Notes under the pieces: model-generated
The model's database searches: none
The model's input: only the letters and a program-made list of their open reading frames with translations
Told to the model about the DNA's origin: nothing
In this document: positions 1 to 8,190 of the stretch, one piece after another
Layout of the letters: every line of letters begins with the position of its first letter
How positions within the stretch are numbered: the stretch's first letter is position 1
Position numbers and translations under genes: made by a program
DNA from: Pseudomonas kuykendallii
GTDB lineage: Bacteria > Pseudomonadota > Gammaproteobacteria > Pseudomonadales > Pseudomonadaceae
Assembly (NCBI RefSeq): GCF_900106975.1
Contig: NZ_FNNU01000001.1
Location: 928,260-992,259, forward strand
Direction: 5' to 3'
DNA: 64,000 bases

Positions 1-959
1 TCGCCGCCCAGCACGAGTGCAACTTCGCCATCAGCGCCCGCGGTGTCGGGCGTTTCCGCGTCAGCGCCTTCTACCAGCGCAACCTGGTCGGCATGGTGCT
101 GCGGCGGATCGAGACCAACATCCCGACCATGGAAGACCTGCGCCTGCCGGAAATCCTCAAGAAACTGGCGATGACCAAGCGCGGCCTGGTGATCTTCGTC
201 GGCGCCACCGGCACCGGCAAATCCACCTCGCTGGCCTCGATGATCGGTTACCGGAACAAGAACTCCAGCGGCCACATCATTTCCATCGAGGACCCGATCG
301 AGTTCATCCACCAGCACCAGAACTGCATCGTGACCCAGCGCGAAGTGGGCATCGACACCGAATCCTTCGAGGTGGCGCTGAAGAACACCCTGCGCCAGGC
401 ACCGGACGTGATCATGATCGGCGAGGTGCGCACCCGCGAAACCATGGACTACGCCGTGGCCTTCGCCGAAACCGGCCATCTGTGCCTGGCCACGCTGCAC
501 GCCAACAACGCCAACCAGGCGCTGGACCGGATCATCCACTTCTTCCCGGCCGACCGGCAGCAGCAGGTGTGGATGGATCTCTCGCTGAACCTGCGCGCTA
601 TCGTCGCCCAGCAACTGGTGCCCACGCCGGACGGCAAGGGCCGCCGTGCGGTGATCGAAGTGCTGCTGAACACCCCGCTGGCCGCCGACCTGATCCGCAA
701 GGGCGAAGTGCACGAGCTGAAGTCGCTGATGAAGCGCTCCACCGAGCAGGGCATGCAGACCTTCGACCAGGCGCTGTTCAACCTCTACAACCAGGGCGAG
801 ATCACCTACGAGGATGCCCTGGCCTACGCCGACTCGGCCAACGACCTGCGCCTGATGATCAAGCTTGGCTCGGAAACCGACGGCGATCACCTCACCAGCG
901 TGTCCCAGGGGCTGTCGTTGGAAGTCAGCGACGACGATCCGGGCCGGCGCTTCCGCTGA
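1..959 (+). CDS. pilU: PilU, twitching motility retraction ATPase (3' part)
   Basis: Hexameric cytoplasmic ATPase that works with PilT to retract type IV pili. The window opens inside the gene: 318 codons remain in frame from base 3, so roughly the first 60 residues of the usual ~380 are missing. Visible are a Walker A loop (GATGTGKST, about 201-227), the Walker B region with IGEVRTRETM (about 418-447), and the His box ATLHANN (about 490-510). The C-terminal tail after the core is the long variable extension typical of PilU rather than PilT. In P. aeruginosa pilU also lies upstream of the pyrC'/pil-chp block. The gene ends just before a palindromic repeat at 972-1024. Confidence 0.95.
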   Translation, partial: AAQHECNFAISARGVGRFRVSAFYQRNLVGMVLRRIETNIPTMEDLRLPEILKKLAMTKRGLVIFVGATGTGKSTSLASMIGYRNKNSSGHIISIEDPIEFIHQHQNCIVTQREVGIDTESFEVALKNTLRQAPDVIMIGEVRTRETMDYAVAFAETGHLCLATLHANNANQALDRIIHFFPADRQQQVWMDLSLNLRAIVAQQLVPTPDGKGRRAVIEVLLNTPLAADLIRKGEVHELKSLMKRSTEQGMQTFDQALFNLYNQGEITYEDALAYADSANDLRLMIKLGSETDGDHLTSVSQGLSLEVSDDDPGRRFR

Positions 960-971
960 GGTTCACGCTTC

Positions 972-1024
972 GTAGGGTAGGCTTCAGCCCACCCCAGGTG
1001 GCGTCGGGCACGGCGCCACCCTAG
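972..1024. repeat. Imperfect palindromic intergenic repeat (GTAGGGT...ACCCTAG)
   Basis: The 53 bases between pilU and the convergent UdgX gene form nested inverted repeats: outer GTAGGGT/ACCCTAG, inner GGCTTCAGCC and GGTGGCG...CGCCACC. The right end supplies the TAG stop of the minus-strand gene. A related element, with CGTAGG/CCTACG ends, lies at 52391-52468. It may act as a bidirectional terminator; there is no T tract. Confidence 0.55.
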
Positions 1025-2478
1025 GTCGGCATGACTTCCTGCAGCTCGCTCGCCTGCCTGAGCGCCTCCGCCAGTTCGGCGAAGCGCCGCTCGGCGGCAT
1101 CTGCCGCGCGCAGCACCGCGGCGGGATGAGGCGCCACCACTACCCAACGACCCTGATGAGCGAACGCCCGGCCGGCGAAATCGGCCAGGCGTACGCGTTG
1201 CGGGTCGTGGATTTCCAGCAGCGACGCCAGCGCGGTGCGGCCCAGGGCAACGATCACCTGCGGCTGCACCTCCTCCAGCTCCTTGCCCAGCCAGCCGCGG
1301 CAGGCTTTGATCTCGGCCGGTTTCGGCGTGGCGTGCAGGCGCGTGGCCGCGCGCCCGGCGATCCCGCCGCGCGGTTGCCACTTGAAGTGCTTCACGGCGT
1401 TGGTCAGGTAGACGTCCTCCCGGCGCAATCCGGCTTCGGCGAGGGCGCGTGCCAGCACCTCGCCGGCGGGGCCGATAAAGGGTTTGCCTGCCAGGTCTTC
1501 CTGGTCGCCGGGCTGCTCGCCGAGCAGCATGATCCGCGCCCGCGGCGGACCCTCGCCCGGCACCGCGCGGGTCGCGTCGCGCCAGATGTCGCAGTTGCGG
1601 CAGTTTTCCAGCGAACTGGGCAACGGTCGCTGCGGCTGCGCCTTCTCGCGGGCGATCAGCACCTGCCGGCCGTCCTGCTCGCCGACCGCTGCGGTCTGCG
1701 CCAGGCGTTGCTGCCCGGCACGTGCCTGGCTCATCAGTTCGGCGATCAGCGGGCCTTCCGGGAGGTGTTTCCAGAAGCGTGCCGGCATGTGCCCGCGCAT
1801 CACCTTTTCGTTCAGCCGAGCCGGGTTGAAGGTGCTGGCGTAGTAGGCCTGCCAGAGCCGTTCGCCGTCGTCGCGGATACCTTCGGCGAAGGCGCGCAGT
1901 TCGGCCGGGCAACCTTCCTGGTAGTGCAGGCGCGTGCCGTCGAAATGCGCAGCGCCGTCCGGCGTGGCGATCAGCCAGGTGCTGCGGCCCATGCGTTCGG
2001 CGAAGTGTTCGGCGCCAAGGTCGAGGACGTCGTGGGCCGGCTCGTGCCAGGCGACGAACTGCGGGGCGCCGAGGGCGGCGTCGCGCTGGCGGAAGCGCAG
2101 GAACGCGTGCATGTGATGGGCTTCGCGGCGCACCGCCTTGACCCGCCGTTGCAGCACGGCGCCGTCGATGTCGCCGGCAAGCATGGCGCTGCGGTCGCCG
2201 CCGGTGACGCGCCAGAGCACGCGGTAGAGCAGCGCCCAGCGGTCGTCGGCGCGAAAGCGCGCGGCGCTTTCCAGCAGTTCCGGCAATTCCCGCGGGACCT
2301 TTAGTGCGGCGCGCGTGTCGGCGTAGCGCGCCGGTTCCTCGCCGACCGCGGCGAACAGGTCGTCGCCGGCGCTATCCACCTGCCAGGTCAGCGTGTGTGG
2401 GGCGACGCCATCCTCGAGCAGCGTCCGGCACTCCTTGCGCCAGTCGGCGAAGCGGCCGGAGAAGCGCACCAGACGCAT
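1021..2478 (-). CDS. DUF4130 (TIGR03915-type) / UdgX-type uracil-DNA glycosylase fusion
   Basis: Predicted 485-residue DNA repair protein. The first ~250 residues resemble the DUF4130/TIGR03915 'probable DNA metabolism' family. The C-terminal ~200 residues are a family 4-like uracil-DNA glycosylase of the UdgX type: GEQPGDQEDLAGKPFIGPAG begins near residue 319, TNAVKHFKW follows, and RLHATPKP carries His382. In studied UdgX proteins the equivalent His of the KRRIH loop bonds covalently to the abasic site. Here the loop is longer and reads GIAGRAATRLH instead of GKRRIH, so activity needs testing. I chose the ATG at 2478 because it overlaps the radical SAM stop as ATGA; two in-frame GTG codons lie just upstream. 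Co-transcribed behind a LexA box. Confidence 0.88.
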   Translation of the reverse strand: MRLVRFSGRFADWRKECRTLLEDGVAPHTLTWQVDSAGDDLFAAVGEEPARYADTRAALKVPRELPELLESAARFRADDRWALLYRVLWRVTGGDRSAMLAGDIDGAVLQRRVKAVRREAHHMHAFLRFRQRDAALGAPQFVAWHEPAHDVLDLGAEHFAERMGRSTWLIATPDGAAHFDGTRLHYQEGCPAELRAFAEGIRDDGERLWQAYYASTFNPARLNEKVMRGHMPARFWKHLPEGPLIAELMSQARAGQQRLAQTAAVGEQDGRQVLIAREKAQPQRPLPSSLENCRNCDIWRDATRAVPGEGPPRARIMLLGEQPGDQEDLAGKPFIGPAGEVLARALAEAGLRREDVYLTNAVKHFKWQPRGGIAGRAATRLHATPKPAEIKACRGWLGKELEEVQPQVIVALGRTALASLLEIHDPQRVRLADFAGRAFAHQGRWVVVAPHPAAVLRAADAAERRFAELAEALRQASELQEVMPT

Positions 2479-3689
2479 CACCACAGGGCCATCTGCGCGG
2501 GTGTGTCGCTCAGCGCGCGGCGCAGCGCGGCGGACTCGGAGCCGTCGCTGCGCGGCCGATAGTCCTGCACCACGATGAACGGCTTGAGCTTGTCCATCGA
2601 GCAGCGCATGCGCACCAGATCGTCGTAGCGGATGCGCCGCTCGCGCCGCAGCAGGGCCAGGCGCCTGGCGTTGCGCACGCCGATGCCGGGCACGCGAGCG
2701 ATCAGCATCGGCTCGGCGCGGTTGAGGTCCACTGGAAACTGCGCACGGTGATTCAGCGCCCAGGCCAGCTTGGGGTCGATGTCCAGCGCCAGGTTGCCGG
2801 GGCCGGCGAGGAGTTCCTCAGTATTGAAACCGTAGCCGCGCAGCAGGAAGTCGGCTTGGTACAGGCGGTGTTCGCGCAGCAGCGGCGGTGCCTGCAGCGG
2901 CACCGTGGTGGGGCTCTGCGGGATCGGGCTGAAGGCCGAGTAGTAGACGCGCTTGAGCCCGTAGGCACCGTACAGCCGTTGCGCGGTATCGAGGATGGTG
3001 CGGTCGTCGGTGGCGTCGGCACCGACGATCATCTGCGTGCTCTGCCCGGCGGGGGCGAAGCGCGGCGCGCGGGCCTCGCTGCCGGCTTCCTCGACGCCGA
3101 GGCGGATCGCGCCCATCGCCTGGCGGATGGTGCGGCCGTTCTTCTCCGGCGCCAGGTGTACCAGGCTGTCCTCGGTGGGCAGCTCGATGTTCACGCTCAG
3201 GCGATCGGCGTAGCGCCCGGCCTGGGCGATCAGCAGCGGGTCGGCGTCGGGAATCGTCTTCAGGTGGATGTAGCCGCGAAAACCGTGGTCTTCGCGCAGG
3301 CTCTGGGCTACGCGGGTCAGCTGCTCCATGGTGTAGTCCGAGGAGCGGATGATGCCGGAGCTGAGGAACAGGCCGCTGATGACGTTGCGGCGGTAGAAAT
3401 CCAGGGTCAGGCGAACCACTTCCTCGGGCGTGAAGCGTGCCCGAGGCACGTTGCTGGAGCGCCGGTTGACGCAGTACTGGCAGTCGTAGAGACAGAAGTT
3501 CGTCAGCAGGATTTTCAGCAGCGCGACGCAGCGGCCATCCGGTGTGAAACTGTGGCAGATGCCCGCGCCATCGGTGGCGCCCAGGCCGTCCTTGCCGCGG
3601 GAGCTGCGTTTTGGTGCTCCGCTGCTGGCGCAGGAAACGTCATACTTGGCAGCATCGGCCAGCACGATGAGCTTGTCGGTGATGTCCAT
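2478..3689 (-). CDS. Putative DNA modification/repair radical SAM protein with HhH domain (TIGR03916-type)
   Basis: A 403-residue radical SAM enzyme. The [4Fe-4S]-binding motif CxxxCxxC is C66-C70-C73 (NFCLYDCQYC); further cysteines lie at about 20, 45 and 54. Near the C-terminus, LIARVPGIGVRNARRLALLRR is a helix-hairpin-helix motif of the kind that binds DNA. The family is recurrently paired with the DUF4130/UdgX protein encoded next, and no reaction is established to my knowledge. The ATG at 3689 is preferred over an in-frame TTG at 3701 because the TTG lies inside the LexA palindrome. The stop overlaps the next start as ATGA, implying translational coupling. Confidence 0.88.
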   Translation of the reverse strand: MDITDKLIVLADAAKYDVSCASSGAPKRSSRGKDGLGATDGAGICHSFTPDGRCVALLKILLTNFCLYDCQYCVNRRSSNVPRARFTPEEVVRLTLDFYRRNVISGLFLSSGIIRSSDYTMEQLTRVAQSLREDHGFRGYIHLKTIPDADPLLIAQAGRYADRLSVNIELPTEDSLVHLAPEKNGRTIRQAMGAIRLGVEEAGSEARAPRFAPAGQSTQMIVGADATDDRTILDTAQRLYGAYGLKRVYYSAFSPIPQSPTTVPLQAPPLLREHRLYQADFLLRGYGFNTEELLAGPGNLALDIDPKLAWALNHRAQFPVDLNRAEPMLIARVPGIGVRNARRLALLRRERRIRYDDLVRMRCSMDKLKPFIVVQDYRPRSDGSESAALRRALSDTPAQMALW

Positions 3690-3700
3690 GATTTGCACCA

Positions 3701-3724
3701 AATACTGTATTTAAATACAGTATT
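3701..3724. promoter_or_regulatory. LexA (SOS) box
   Basis: The core CTGTATTTAAATACAG (3705-3720) fits the gamma-proteobacterial SOS box CTGT-N8-ACAG and is a perfect palindrome; symmetry extends over all 24 bases. It sits 11 bases upstream of the radical SAM ATG at 3689, where LexA would block initiation. It is about 80 bases from the divergent TM2 gene and could affect that promoter too. Binding itself is inferred. Confidence 0.88.
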
Positions 3725-3805
3725 CGTACAATTTTCCGCGCCTGCAAGCGAAGGGCGGCCCCGGTCGTCGGCGCACCGAAATCGCTTCACTCCAGAGGAA
3801 TAGCC

Positions 3806-4204
3806 ATGCAACGACAGGACACGCACAGCAAGCTGATCGGTTATCTGCTGTGGATCTTCGGCTTCACCGGCGCGCACCGCTTCTACTACGGCAAGCCGGT
3901 CACCGGGACGATCTGGTTCTTCACCTTCGGCCTGTTCTTCGTTGGCTGGATCATCGACTTCTTCCTGATTCCGGCGATGGATCGCGAGGCCGACCTGCGC
4001 TTCAACGCCGGCCCGACCGATTACAACGTCGCCTGGCTGCTGCTGACCTTCCTCGGCCTGTTCGGCGTGCACCGCATGTACCAGGGCAAGTGGCTCACCG
4101 GCATTCTCTACCTGTGCACCGGCGGGCTGTTCCTGGTAGGCGTGCTCTACGACTTCTGGACGCTCAACGATCAGGTGTCGATGCGCAACGCCCGCCTGCG
4201 CTAG
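3806..4204 (+). CDS. TM2 domain-containing membrane protein
   Basis: A 132-residue inner-membrane protein with two TM2-like units: residues 8-50 (KLIGYLLWIFGFTGAHRFYYGK ... GWIIDFFLIPAM) and 70-125 (YNVAWLLLTFLGLFGVHRMYQGK ... VGVLYDFWTLN). Each has two hydrophobic helices separated by the G-x-HRxYxGK turn and ends with an (I/Y)DF motif. Function is unknown for most bacterial TM2 proteins. An AGAGGA ribosome site lies about 7 bases before the ATG. It is divergent from the SOS-boxed pair and followed by a strong terminator. Confidence 0.88.
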   Translation: MQRQDTHSKLIGYLLWIFGFTGAHRFYYGKPVTGTIWFFTFGLFFVGWIIDFFLIPAMDREADLRFNAGPTDYNVAWLLLTFLGLFGVHRMYQGKWLTGILYLCTGGLFLVGVLYDFWTLNDQVSMRNARLR

Positions 4205-4226
4205 GCGCGCGGTCGAGACGAAAAAA

Positions 4227-4250
4227 AAAGCCCGCCGATCGGCGGGCTTT
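4227..4250. terminator. Bidirectional intrinsic terminator
   Basis: GC-rich stem AAGCCCGCC/GGCGGGCTT, preceded by an A run and followed by T-rich sequence. It separates the TM2 gene from the convergent pyrC'. Confidence 0.9.
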
Positions 4251-4263
4251 TCTTTTCCGGGCT

Positions 4264-5535
4264 TCAGGCCTGGTAGCAGACGTGGCCGTCGACCAGCGTG
4301 TAGCGCACCGCGCCGGGCAGCGCGTGGCCGAGGAACGGGCAATTCGCGCCCCTGGAGCGCCAGGCCTCGCCGGCCAGGGTGCTGGCCGCGGGGTCGAACA
4401 GCACCAGGTCGGCGGCGGCGCCGACGCGCAGGCTGCCGGCGGGCAGGCGCAAGGCGGCGGCGGGACCGTTGCTGAGGCGGGCGATCAGGGTGGGCAGGTC
4501 GAGCAGGCTGTCCTGCACCAGGGTTAGCGCCAGCGGCAGCAGCAGCTCGACGCTGCTGATGCCCGGTTCGGTGGCGCCGAACGGGGCCAGTTTGGCGTCC
4601 GCCTCGTGCGGCTGGTGATGGCTGGAAATCGCCGAGATCACGCCGCTTTTGAGCGCCTCGCGCAGCCCCGCGCGGTCGGCGGCGGTACGCAGCGGCGGTT
4701 GCACGTGGTAGAGGCTGGAGAACTCGGCGAGGGCCTCGTCGGTGAGGATCAACTGGTACAGCGCCACGTCCGCCGTCACCGGCAGACCGCGGGCCTGGGC
4801 CTCGCCGATCATCTGCGCGCCGCGGGCGCTGGTCAGCTGGCTGAAGTGGGCGCGCACGCCGCTCTGTTCCACCAGCAGCAGGTTGCGCGCCAGGGCCACG
4901 GTTTCCGCGCTCTCCGGGATTCCCGGCAAGCCGAGGAAGCTGGCTGTCGGGCCTTCGTGGGCGAGGCCGCCCTCGGCCAGGTCGGCGTCCTGGGAATGCA
5001 GGACCACGGTCAGGTCGAAGGTCGCCGCGTACTCCAGCGCACGGCGCAGGTTGCGGTTGCTCGGGAAGTTGGTCAGGCCGTTGCCGAAGGCCACGCAGCC
5101 GGCGTCGCGCAGGGCGACCAGCTCGGCGAGCTGCTCGCCGGCGAGGTTCTTGGTCAGCGCGCCGATCGGGAAGACCTTGCAGTGGCCGGCCTCGCGGGCG
5201 CGGTCGAGGATCAGTTCGGCGACGGCCGGGGTGTCCAGCACCGGGCGGGTCAGCGGCGGGCAGCACAGGCTGGTGACGCCGCCGGCGGCCGCGGCCAGGG
5301 TTTCGCTGGCGATGCTGCCCTTGCGGCTGTAGCCGGGCTCGCGCAGGGCGACGGAAAGATCGACCAGGCCCGGTGCGGCGACCAGCCCGTGGGCGTCGAT
5401 CCGGTGTTCGGCGTCGAAGCCGGCCGGCGCGGCGCCGATGGCCTTGATCCGGCCGTCCTCCAGGTACAGGTCGGCCACGCCGTCGTGGCCGCTGGCCGGG
5501 TCGATCAGGCGGGCGCCGAGGATGTGGGTACGCAT
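4264..5535 (-). CDS. pyrC': PyrC' (PyrX), dihydroorotase-like non-catalytic ATCase subunit
   Basis: A 423-residue dihydroorotase homologue. In Pseudomonas this protein is needed to assemble the large aspartate transcarbamoylase with PyrB but lacks dihydroorotase activity. The sequence agrees: the metal-binding DxHxHLREPG motif reads DLSVALREPG (residues 59-68), so both histidines are replaced (Ser61, Ala63). The rest of the amidohydrolase fold is intact, including the C-terminal GAAADLVLFDP segment. The ATG at 5535 overlaps the pyrB stop as ATGA, consistent with matched production of the two subunits. A true dihydroorotase must be encoded elsewhere. Confidence 0.94.
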   Translation of the reverse strand: MRTHILGARLIDPASGHDGVADLYLEDGRIKAIGAAPAGFDAEHRIDAHGLVAAPGLVDLSVALREPGYSRKGSIASETLAAAAGGVTSLCCPPLTRPVLDTPAVAELILDRAREAGHCKVFPIGALTKNLAGEQLAELVALRDAGCVAFGNGLTNFPSNRNLRRALEYAATFDLTVVLHSQDADLAEGGLAHEGPTASFLGLPGIPESAETVALARNLLLVEQSGVRAHFSQLTSARGAQMIGEAQARGLPVTADVALYQLILTDEALAEFSSLYHVQPPLRTAADRAGLREALKSGVISAISSHHQPHEADAKLAPFGATEPGISSVELLLPLALTLVQDSLLDLPTLIARLSNGPAAALRLPAGSLRVGAAADLVLFDPAASTLAGEAWRSRGANCPFLGHALPGAVRYTLVDGHVCYQA

Positions 5536-6542
5536 CAGAGCTGCTCCTCGGTCTGCTGGTTGATCTGGCGCTGCGCGGTCTGTCCGCTCATGGCCATGGA
5601 CAGCACCGCCATGCGCACGGCGATGCCGTAGGTCACCTGGTTGAGGATGACCGAGTGGGCGCCGTCGGCCACCGCCGACTCGATCTCGACGCCGCGGTTG
5701 ATCGGCCCCGGGTGCATGACGATGGCATCCGGGCGGGCCAGCGTGAGGCGCTGCTCGGTGAGGCCGTAGAGGCGGTAGAACTCGCCCTCGCTGGGCAGCA
5801 GGCCGCCCTGCATGCGCTCGCGCTGCAGGCGCAGCATGATCACCACGTCGACATCCTTGAGCCCGGCGGCGAGGTCGGTGAAGACGCGCACGCCGTACTG
5901 CTCGATACCCACCGGCAGCAGCGTCTTCGGCCCAATCACGCGGATGTCCGGGCAGCCGAGGGTCTTCAGCGCGAGCATGTTGGAGCGCGCCACCCGCGAG
6001 TGCAGGACATCGCCGACGATGGCCACCGAGAGGTTCTCGAAGCCGCCCTTGTGGCGGCGGATGGTGAGCATGTCGAGCATGCCCTGGGTCGGGTGCGCGT
6101 GGCGGCCGTCGCCGCCGTTGATGATCGCCAGGTCCGGGCAGACGTGCTCGGCGATGAAGTGCGCAGCGCCGGAGTCGGCATGGCGCACGACGAAGATGTC
6201 GGCAGCCATCGCCTCCAGGTTGCGCAGGGTGTCGAACAGCGTCTCGCCCTTGCTGGTCGAGCTGGTCGAGACGTTCAGGCTGATCACGTCGGCGGACAGC
6301 CGCTGCGCCGCCAGCTCGAAGGTGGTGCGCGTGCGCGTGGAGTTCTCGAAGAACACGTTGCACACGGTCTTGCCGCGCAGCAGCGGGACCTTCTTCACCG
6401 CGCGCGCGCCGACCTCGAGGAAGGAGTCGGCGGTGTCGAGGATTTCCGTGAGCAGCTCGCGCGGCAAACCGTCGAGCGAAAGGAAGTGACGCAACTGGCC
6501 CTGATCATTGAGCTGCAGTGAGCGCTTGGCGGCGATAGACAT
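5535..6542 (-). CDS. pyrB: Aspartate carbamoyltransferase catalytic subunit
   Basis: Condenses carbamoyl phosphate and aspartate to N-carbamoylaspartate in de novo pyrimidine synthesis. The 335 residues match the Pseudomonas class A ATCase length. The carbamoyl-phosphate loop STRTRTTFE begins at Ser68, the SxxK loop ([10 protein letters not shown]) lies near residue 98, and HPTQ follows GGDGRHA. The N-terminal extension ahead of the core is typical of Pseudomonas and associated with nucleotide regulation. Pyr genes run pyrR-pyrB-pyrC'; pyrR ends 13 bases before this start. Confidence 0.97.
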   Translation of the reverse strand: MSIAAKRSLQLNDQGQLRHFLSLDGLPRELLTEILDTADSFLEVGARAVKKVPLLRGKTVCNVFFENSTRTRTTFELAAQRLSADVISLNVSTSSTSKGETLFDTLRNLEAMAADIFVVRHADSGAAHFIAEHVCPDLAIINGGDGRHAHPTQGMLDMLTIRRHKGGFENLSVAIVGDVLHSRVARSNMLALKTLGCPDIRVIGPKTLLPVGIEQYGVRVFTDLAAGLKDVDVVIMLRLQRERMQGGLLPSEGEFYRLYGLTEQRLTLARPDAIVMHPGPINRGVEIESAVADGAHSVILNQVTYGIAVRMAVLSMAMSGQTAQRQINQQTEEQL

Positions 6543-6555
6543 GGAGGTGGCCTTG

Positions 6556-7065
6556 TCAGGAGGCGGAGAGGGTCTTGGACTCGAGCGCGAGCGGCGCGGG
6601 GCCGATCAATTTTACCCGCTGGTCGGGGGCCAGCGACAGGGTGGCGCCAAGCACGTCGGCACGGATCGGCAGCTCGCCGGCCTCCAGGTCGAGCAGGCAG
6701 ACCAGCGTCACGCTGGCCGGTCGGCCGTAGTCGAACAACTCGTTGAGCGCGGCGCGGATGGTCCGCCCGCTCATCAGCACGTCGTCGACCAGCACCAGGT
6801 GCTGGCCCTCGACCTCGAACGGTAGGGCAGACGGACGCACCTGCGGGTGCAGGCCGTTCTGGCTGAAGTCGTCGCGGTAGAAGGACACGTCCAGCGTGCC
6901 CAGTGGCGCGTCGCTGCCGAGCTCGGCGAGCAGCGCCTGGGCGACCCACACGCCGCCGCTGTGGATGCCGATGAAGCGGGGCTCGGTGATGCCGCGATCG
7001 GCCAGGTGGCGCTGCAGGTCGCGGGCCATCTGCGGTAGCAGGTCGGCGGGGTTGGGCAGGTTCAT
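6556..7065 (-). CDS. pyrR: PyrR, bifunctional pyr regulator / uracil phosphoribosyltransferase
   Basis: A 169-residue type I phosphoribosyltransferase-fold protein. The PRPP-binding motif [16 protein letters not shown] is clear, and the [12 protein letters not shown] segment fits the PyrR family. In Gram-positives PyrR is an RNA-binding attenuator; in Pseudomonas it has been reported to act on pyrimidine genes and may convert uracil to UMP. The ATG at 7065 gives the standard family N-terminus ([10 protein letters not shown]). It is first of the pyrR-pyrB-pyrC' set. Confidence 0.93.
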   Translation of the reverse strand: MNLPNPADLLPQMARDLQRHLADRGITEPRFIGIHSGGVWVAQALLAELGSDAPLGTLDVSFYRDDFSQNGLHPQVRPSALPFEVEGQHLVLVDDVLMSGRTIRAALNELFDYGRPASVTLVCLLDLEAGELPIRADVLGATLSLAPDQRVKLIGPAPLALESKTLSAS

Positions 7066-7121
7066 GGCTGTCTCCGTACAGAATTCTTGGTTGCGACGAT
7101 CGGCCACCGTGGCGCGTCGTC

Positions 7122-7547
7122 CTAGCCGGCGTTTTGCTCCAGCCAGCCTTCCAGCAACAGCGCGGCGGCGAGGGCATCCACCGGGTTGTCGCGATAGCCG
7201 CCCCGTTGGCCCTGGGCCAGGCGCTGGCCCTTGGCCTCGAAGGTGGTCAGGCGCTCGTCGTGGGTGTGCACCGGCAGGTTGAAGCGGCCGTTCAGGCGCC
7301 TGGCGAACTTCTCCGCGCGGGCGCTCATCTCGCTCGGCGTTCCATCCATGTTCAGCGGCAGGCCGACGACGATGGCGTCCGGCTGCCACTCCTTGATCAG
7401 CGCTTCGACTTTCTGCCAGTCCGGCACGCCGTTCTGCGCCTTGAGCACGCAGAGCTCGCGCGCCTGGCCGGTGATCGCCTGGCCGACGGCGACGCCGATC
7501 TGCTTGGTGCCGTAATCGAAGCCGAGCAGCAGGCGCGGTGCGCTCAT
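7122..7547 (-). CDS. ruvX: RuvX/YqgF, Holliday junction resolvase-like / pre-16S rRNA nuclease
   Basis: A 141-residue RNase H-fold protein. [15 protein letters not shown] near the N-terminus holds the first catalytic Asp, [15 protein letters not shown] is the conserved second block, and [12 protein letters not shown] plus a late [13 protein letters not shown] Asp complete the active site. E. coli YqgF is implicated in maturing the 5' end of 16S rRNA; a resolvase role is also proposed. Its ATG overlaps the algH stop as ATGA. Confidence 0.94.
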   Translation of the reverse strand: MSAPRLLLGFDYGTKQIGVAVGQAITGQARELCVLKAQNGVPDWQKVEALIKEWQPDAIVVGLPLNMDGTPSEMSARAEKFARRLNGRFNLPVHTHDERLTTFEAKGQRLAQGQRGGYRDNPVDALAAALLLEGWLEQNAG

Positions 7548-8113
7548 GCGTGGCCGGCCTGGGAAGTGAGCAACGCGAGGTTGATGCCCAGGTGCGCGGC
7601 GGCGGCGTCCAGGCGACGTTCGGCCGGCGTCTGGAAGAGGATGTCGAGGTCCACCGGGCAGCTGAGCCAGGCATTGTCGACCAGTTCGGCCTCCAGTTGC
7701 CCGGCCTCCCAGCCGGCATAGCCGAGGGCGATCAGGCTCTTCGCCGGGCCGTTGCCTTCGGCAATGGCGAAGAGCACGTCCTGCGACGTGGACAGCGACA
7801 GGTCACCGAGCGCCACGGTGGCCTGGTAGACCTCGCCCGCCGGATGCAGGACGAAGCCGCGATCGGTCTGCACCGGGCCGCCGGTGAAGATCGCGATGTC
7901 CGCGCAGCGCGGCGCCGGCTCGCTGTCCGGGCGCAGCTGTTCGAGCACGTCGGCGAGGCTGAGGCCGTTCGGGCGGTTGATGATCAGGCCCATGGCGCCC
8001 TGATCGTTGTGCTCGACCAAGTAGATGACCGTCTGCGCGAAATTCGGGTCGGCCATGTGCGGCATGGCGATCAGGAGATGGTGCTTGAGGTAGCTGGGTG
8101 CGTCGATTTTCAT
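7544..8113 (-). CDS. algH: AlgH/YqgE family protein
   Basis: A 189-residue DUF179 protein. [38 protein letters not shown] is the family signature, and [14 protein letters not shown] follows. In P. aeruginosa algH was linked to alginate regulation; the molecular function is unsettled. The ATG at 8113 gives the usual length and start (MKIDAPSYL), while an upstream in-frame extension to 8149 is less likely. It is conserved next to ruvX and coupled to it by ATGA. Confidence 0.93.
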   Translation of the reverse strand: MKIDAPSYLKHHLLIAMPHMADPNFAQTVIYLVEHNDQGAMGLIINRPNGLSLADVLEQLRPDSEPAPRCADIAIFTGGPVQTDRGFVLHPAGEVYQATVALGDLSLSTSQDVLFAIAEGNGPAKSLIALGYAGWEAGQLEAELVDNAWLSCPVDLDILFQTPAERRLDAAAAHLGINLALLTSQAGHA

Positions 8114-8190
8114 GTCGCCTAGTTTCAGGTTTCGTTCCTCGGGCCACAAGGGGCGAACGCGGTCGGCATGTGTACGAGGCGCGGGCGGCG

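Noticed and set aside
3690-3701. TTG at 3701 as the radical SAM start
   Set aside because: It falls inside the LexA palindrome; the ATG at 3689 is cleaner and gives the conserved N-terminus.
4264-6363. A continuous 699-codon frame through pyrC' into pyrB
   Set aside because: Only the part from the ATG at 5535 matches dihydroorotase; the upstream extension is an antisense-like shadow in a different frame of pyrB. The two genes are separate with an ATGA overlap.
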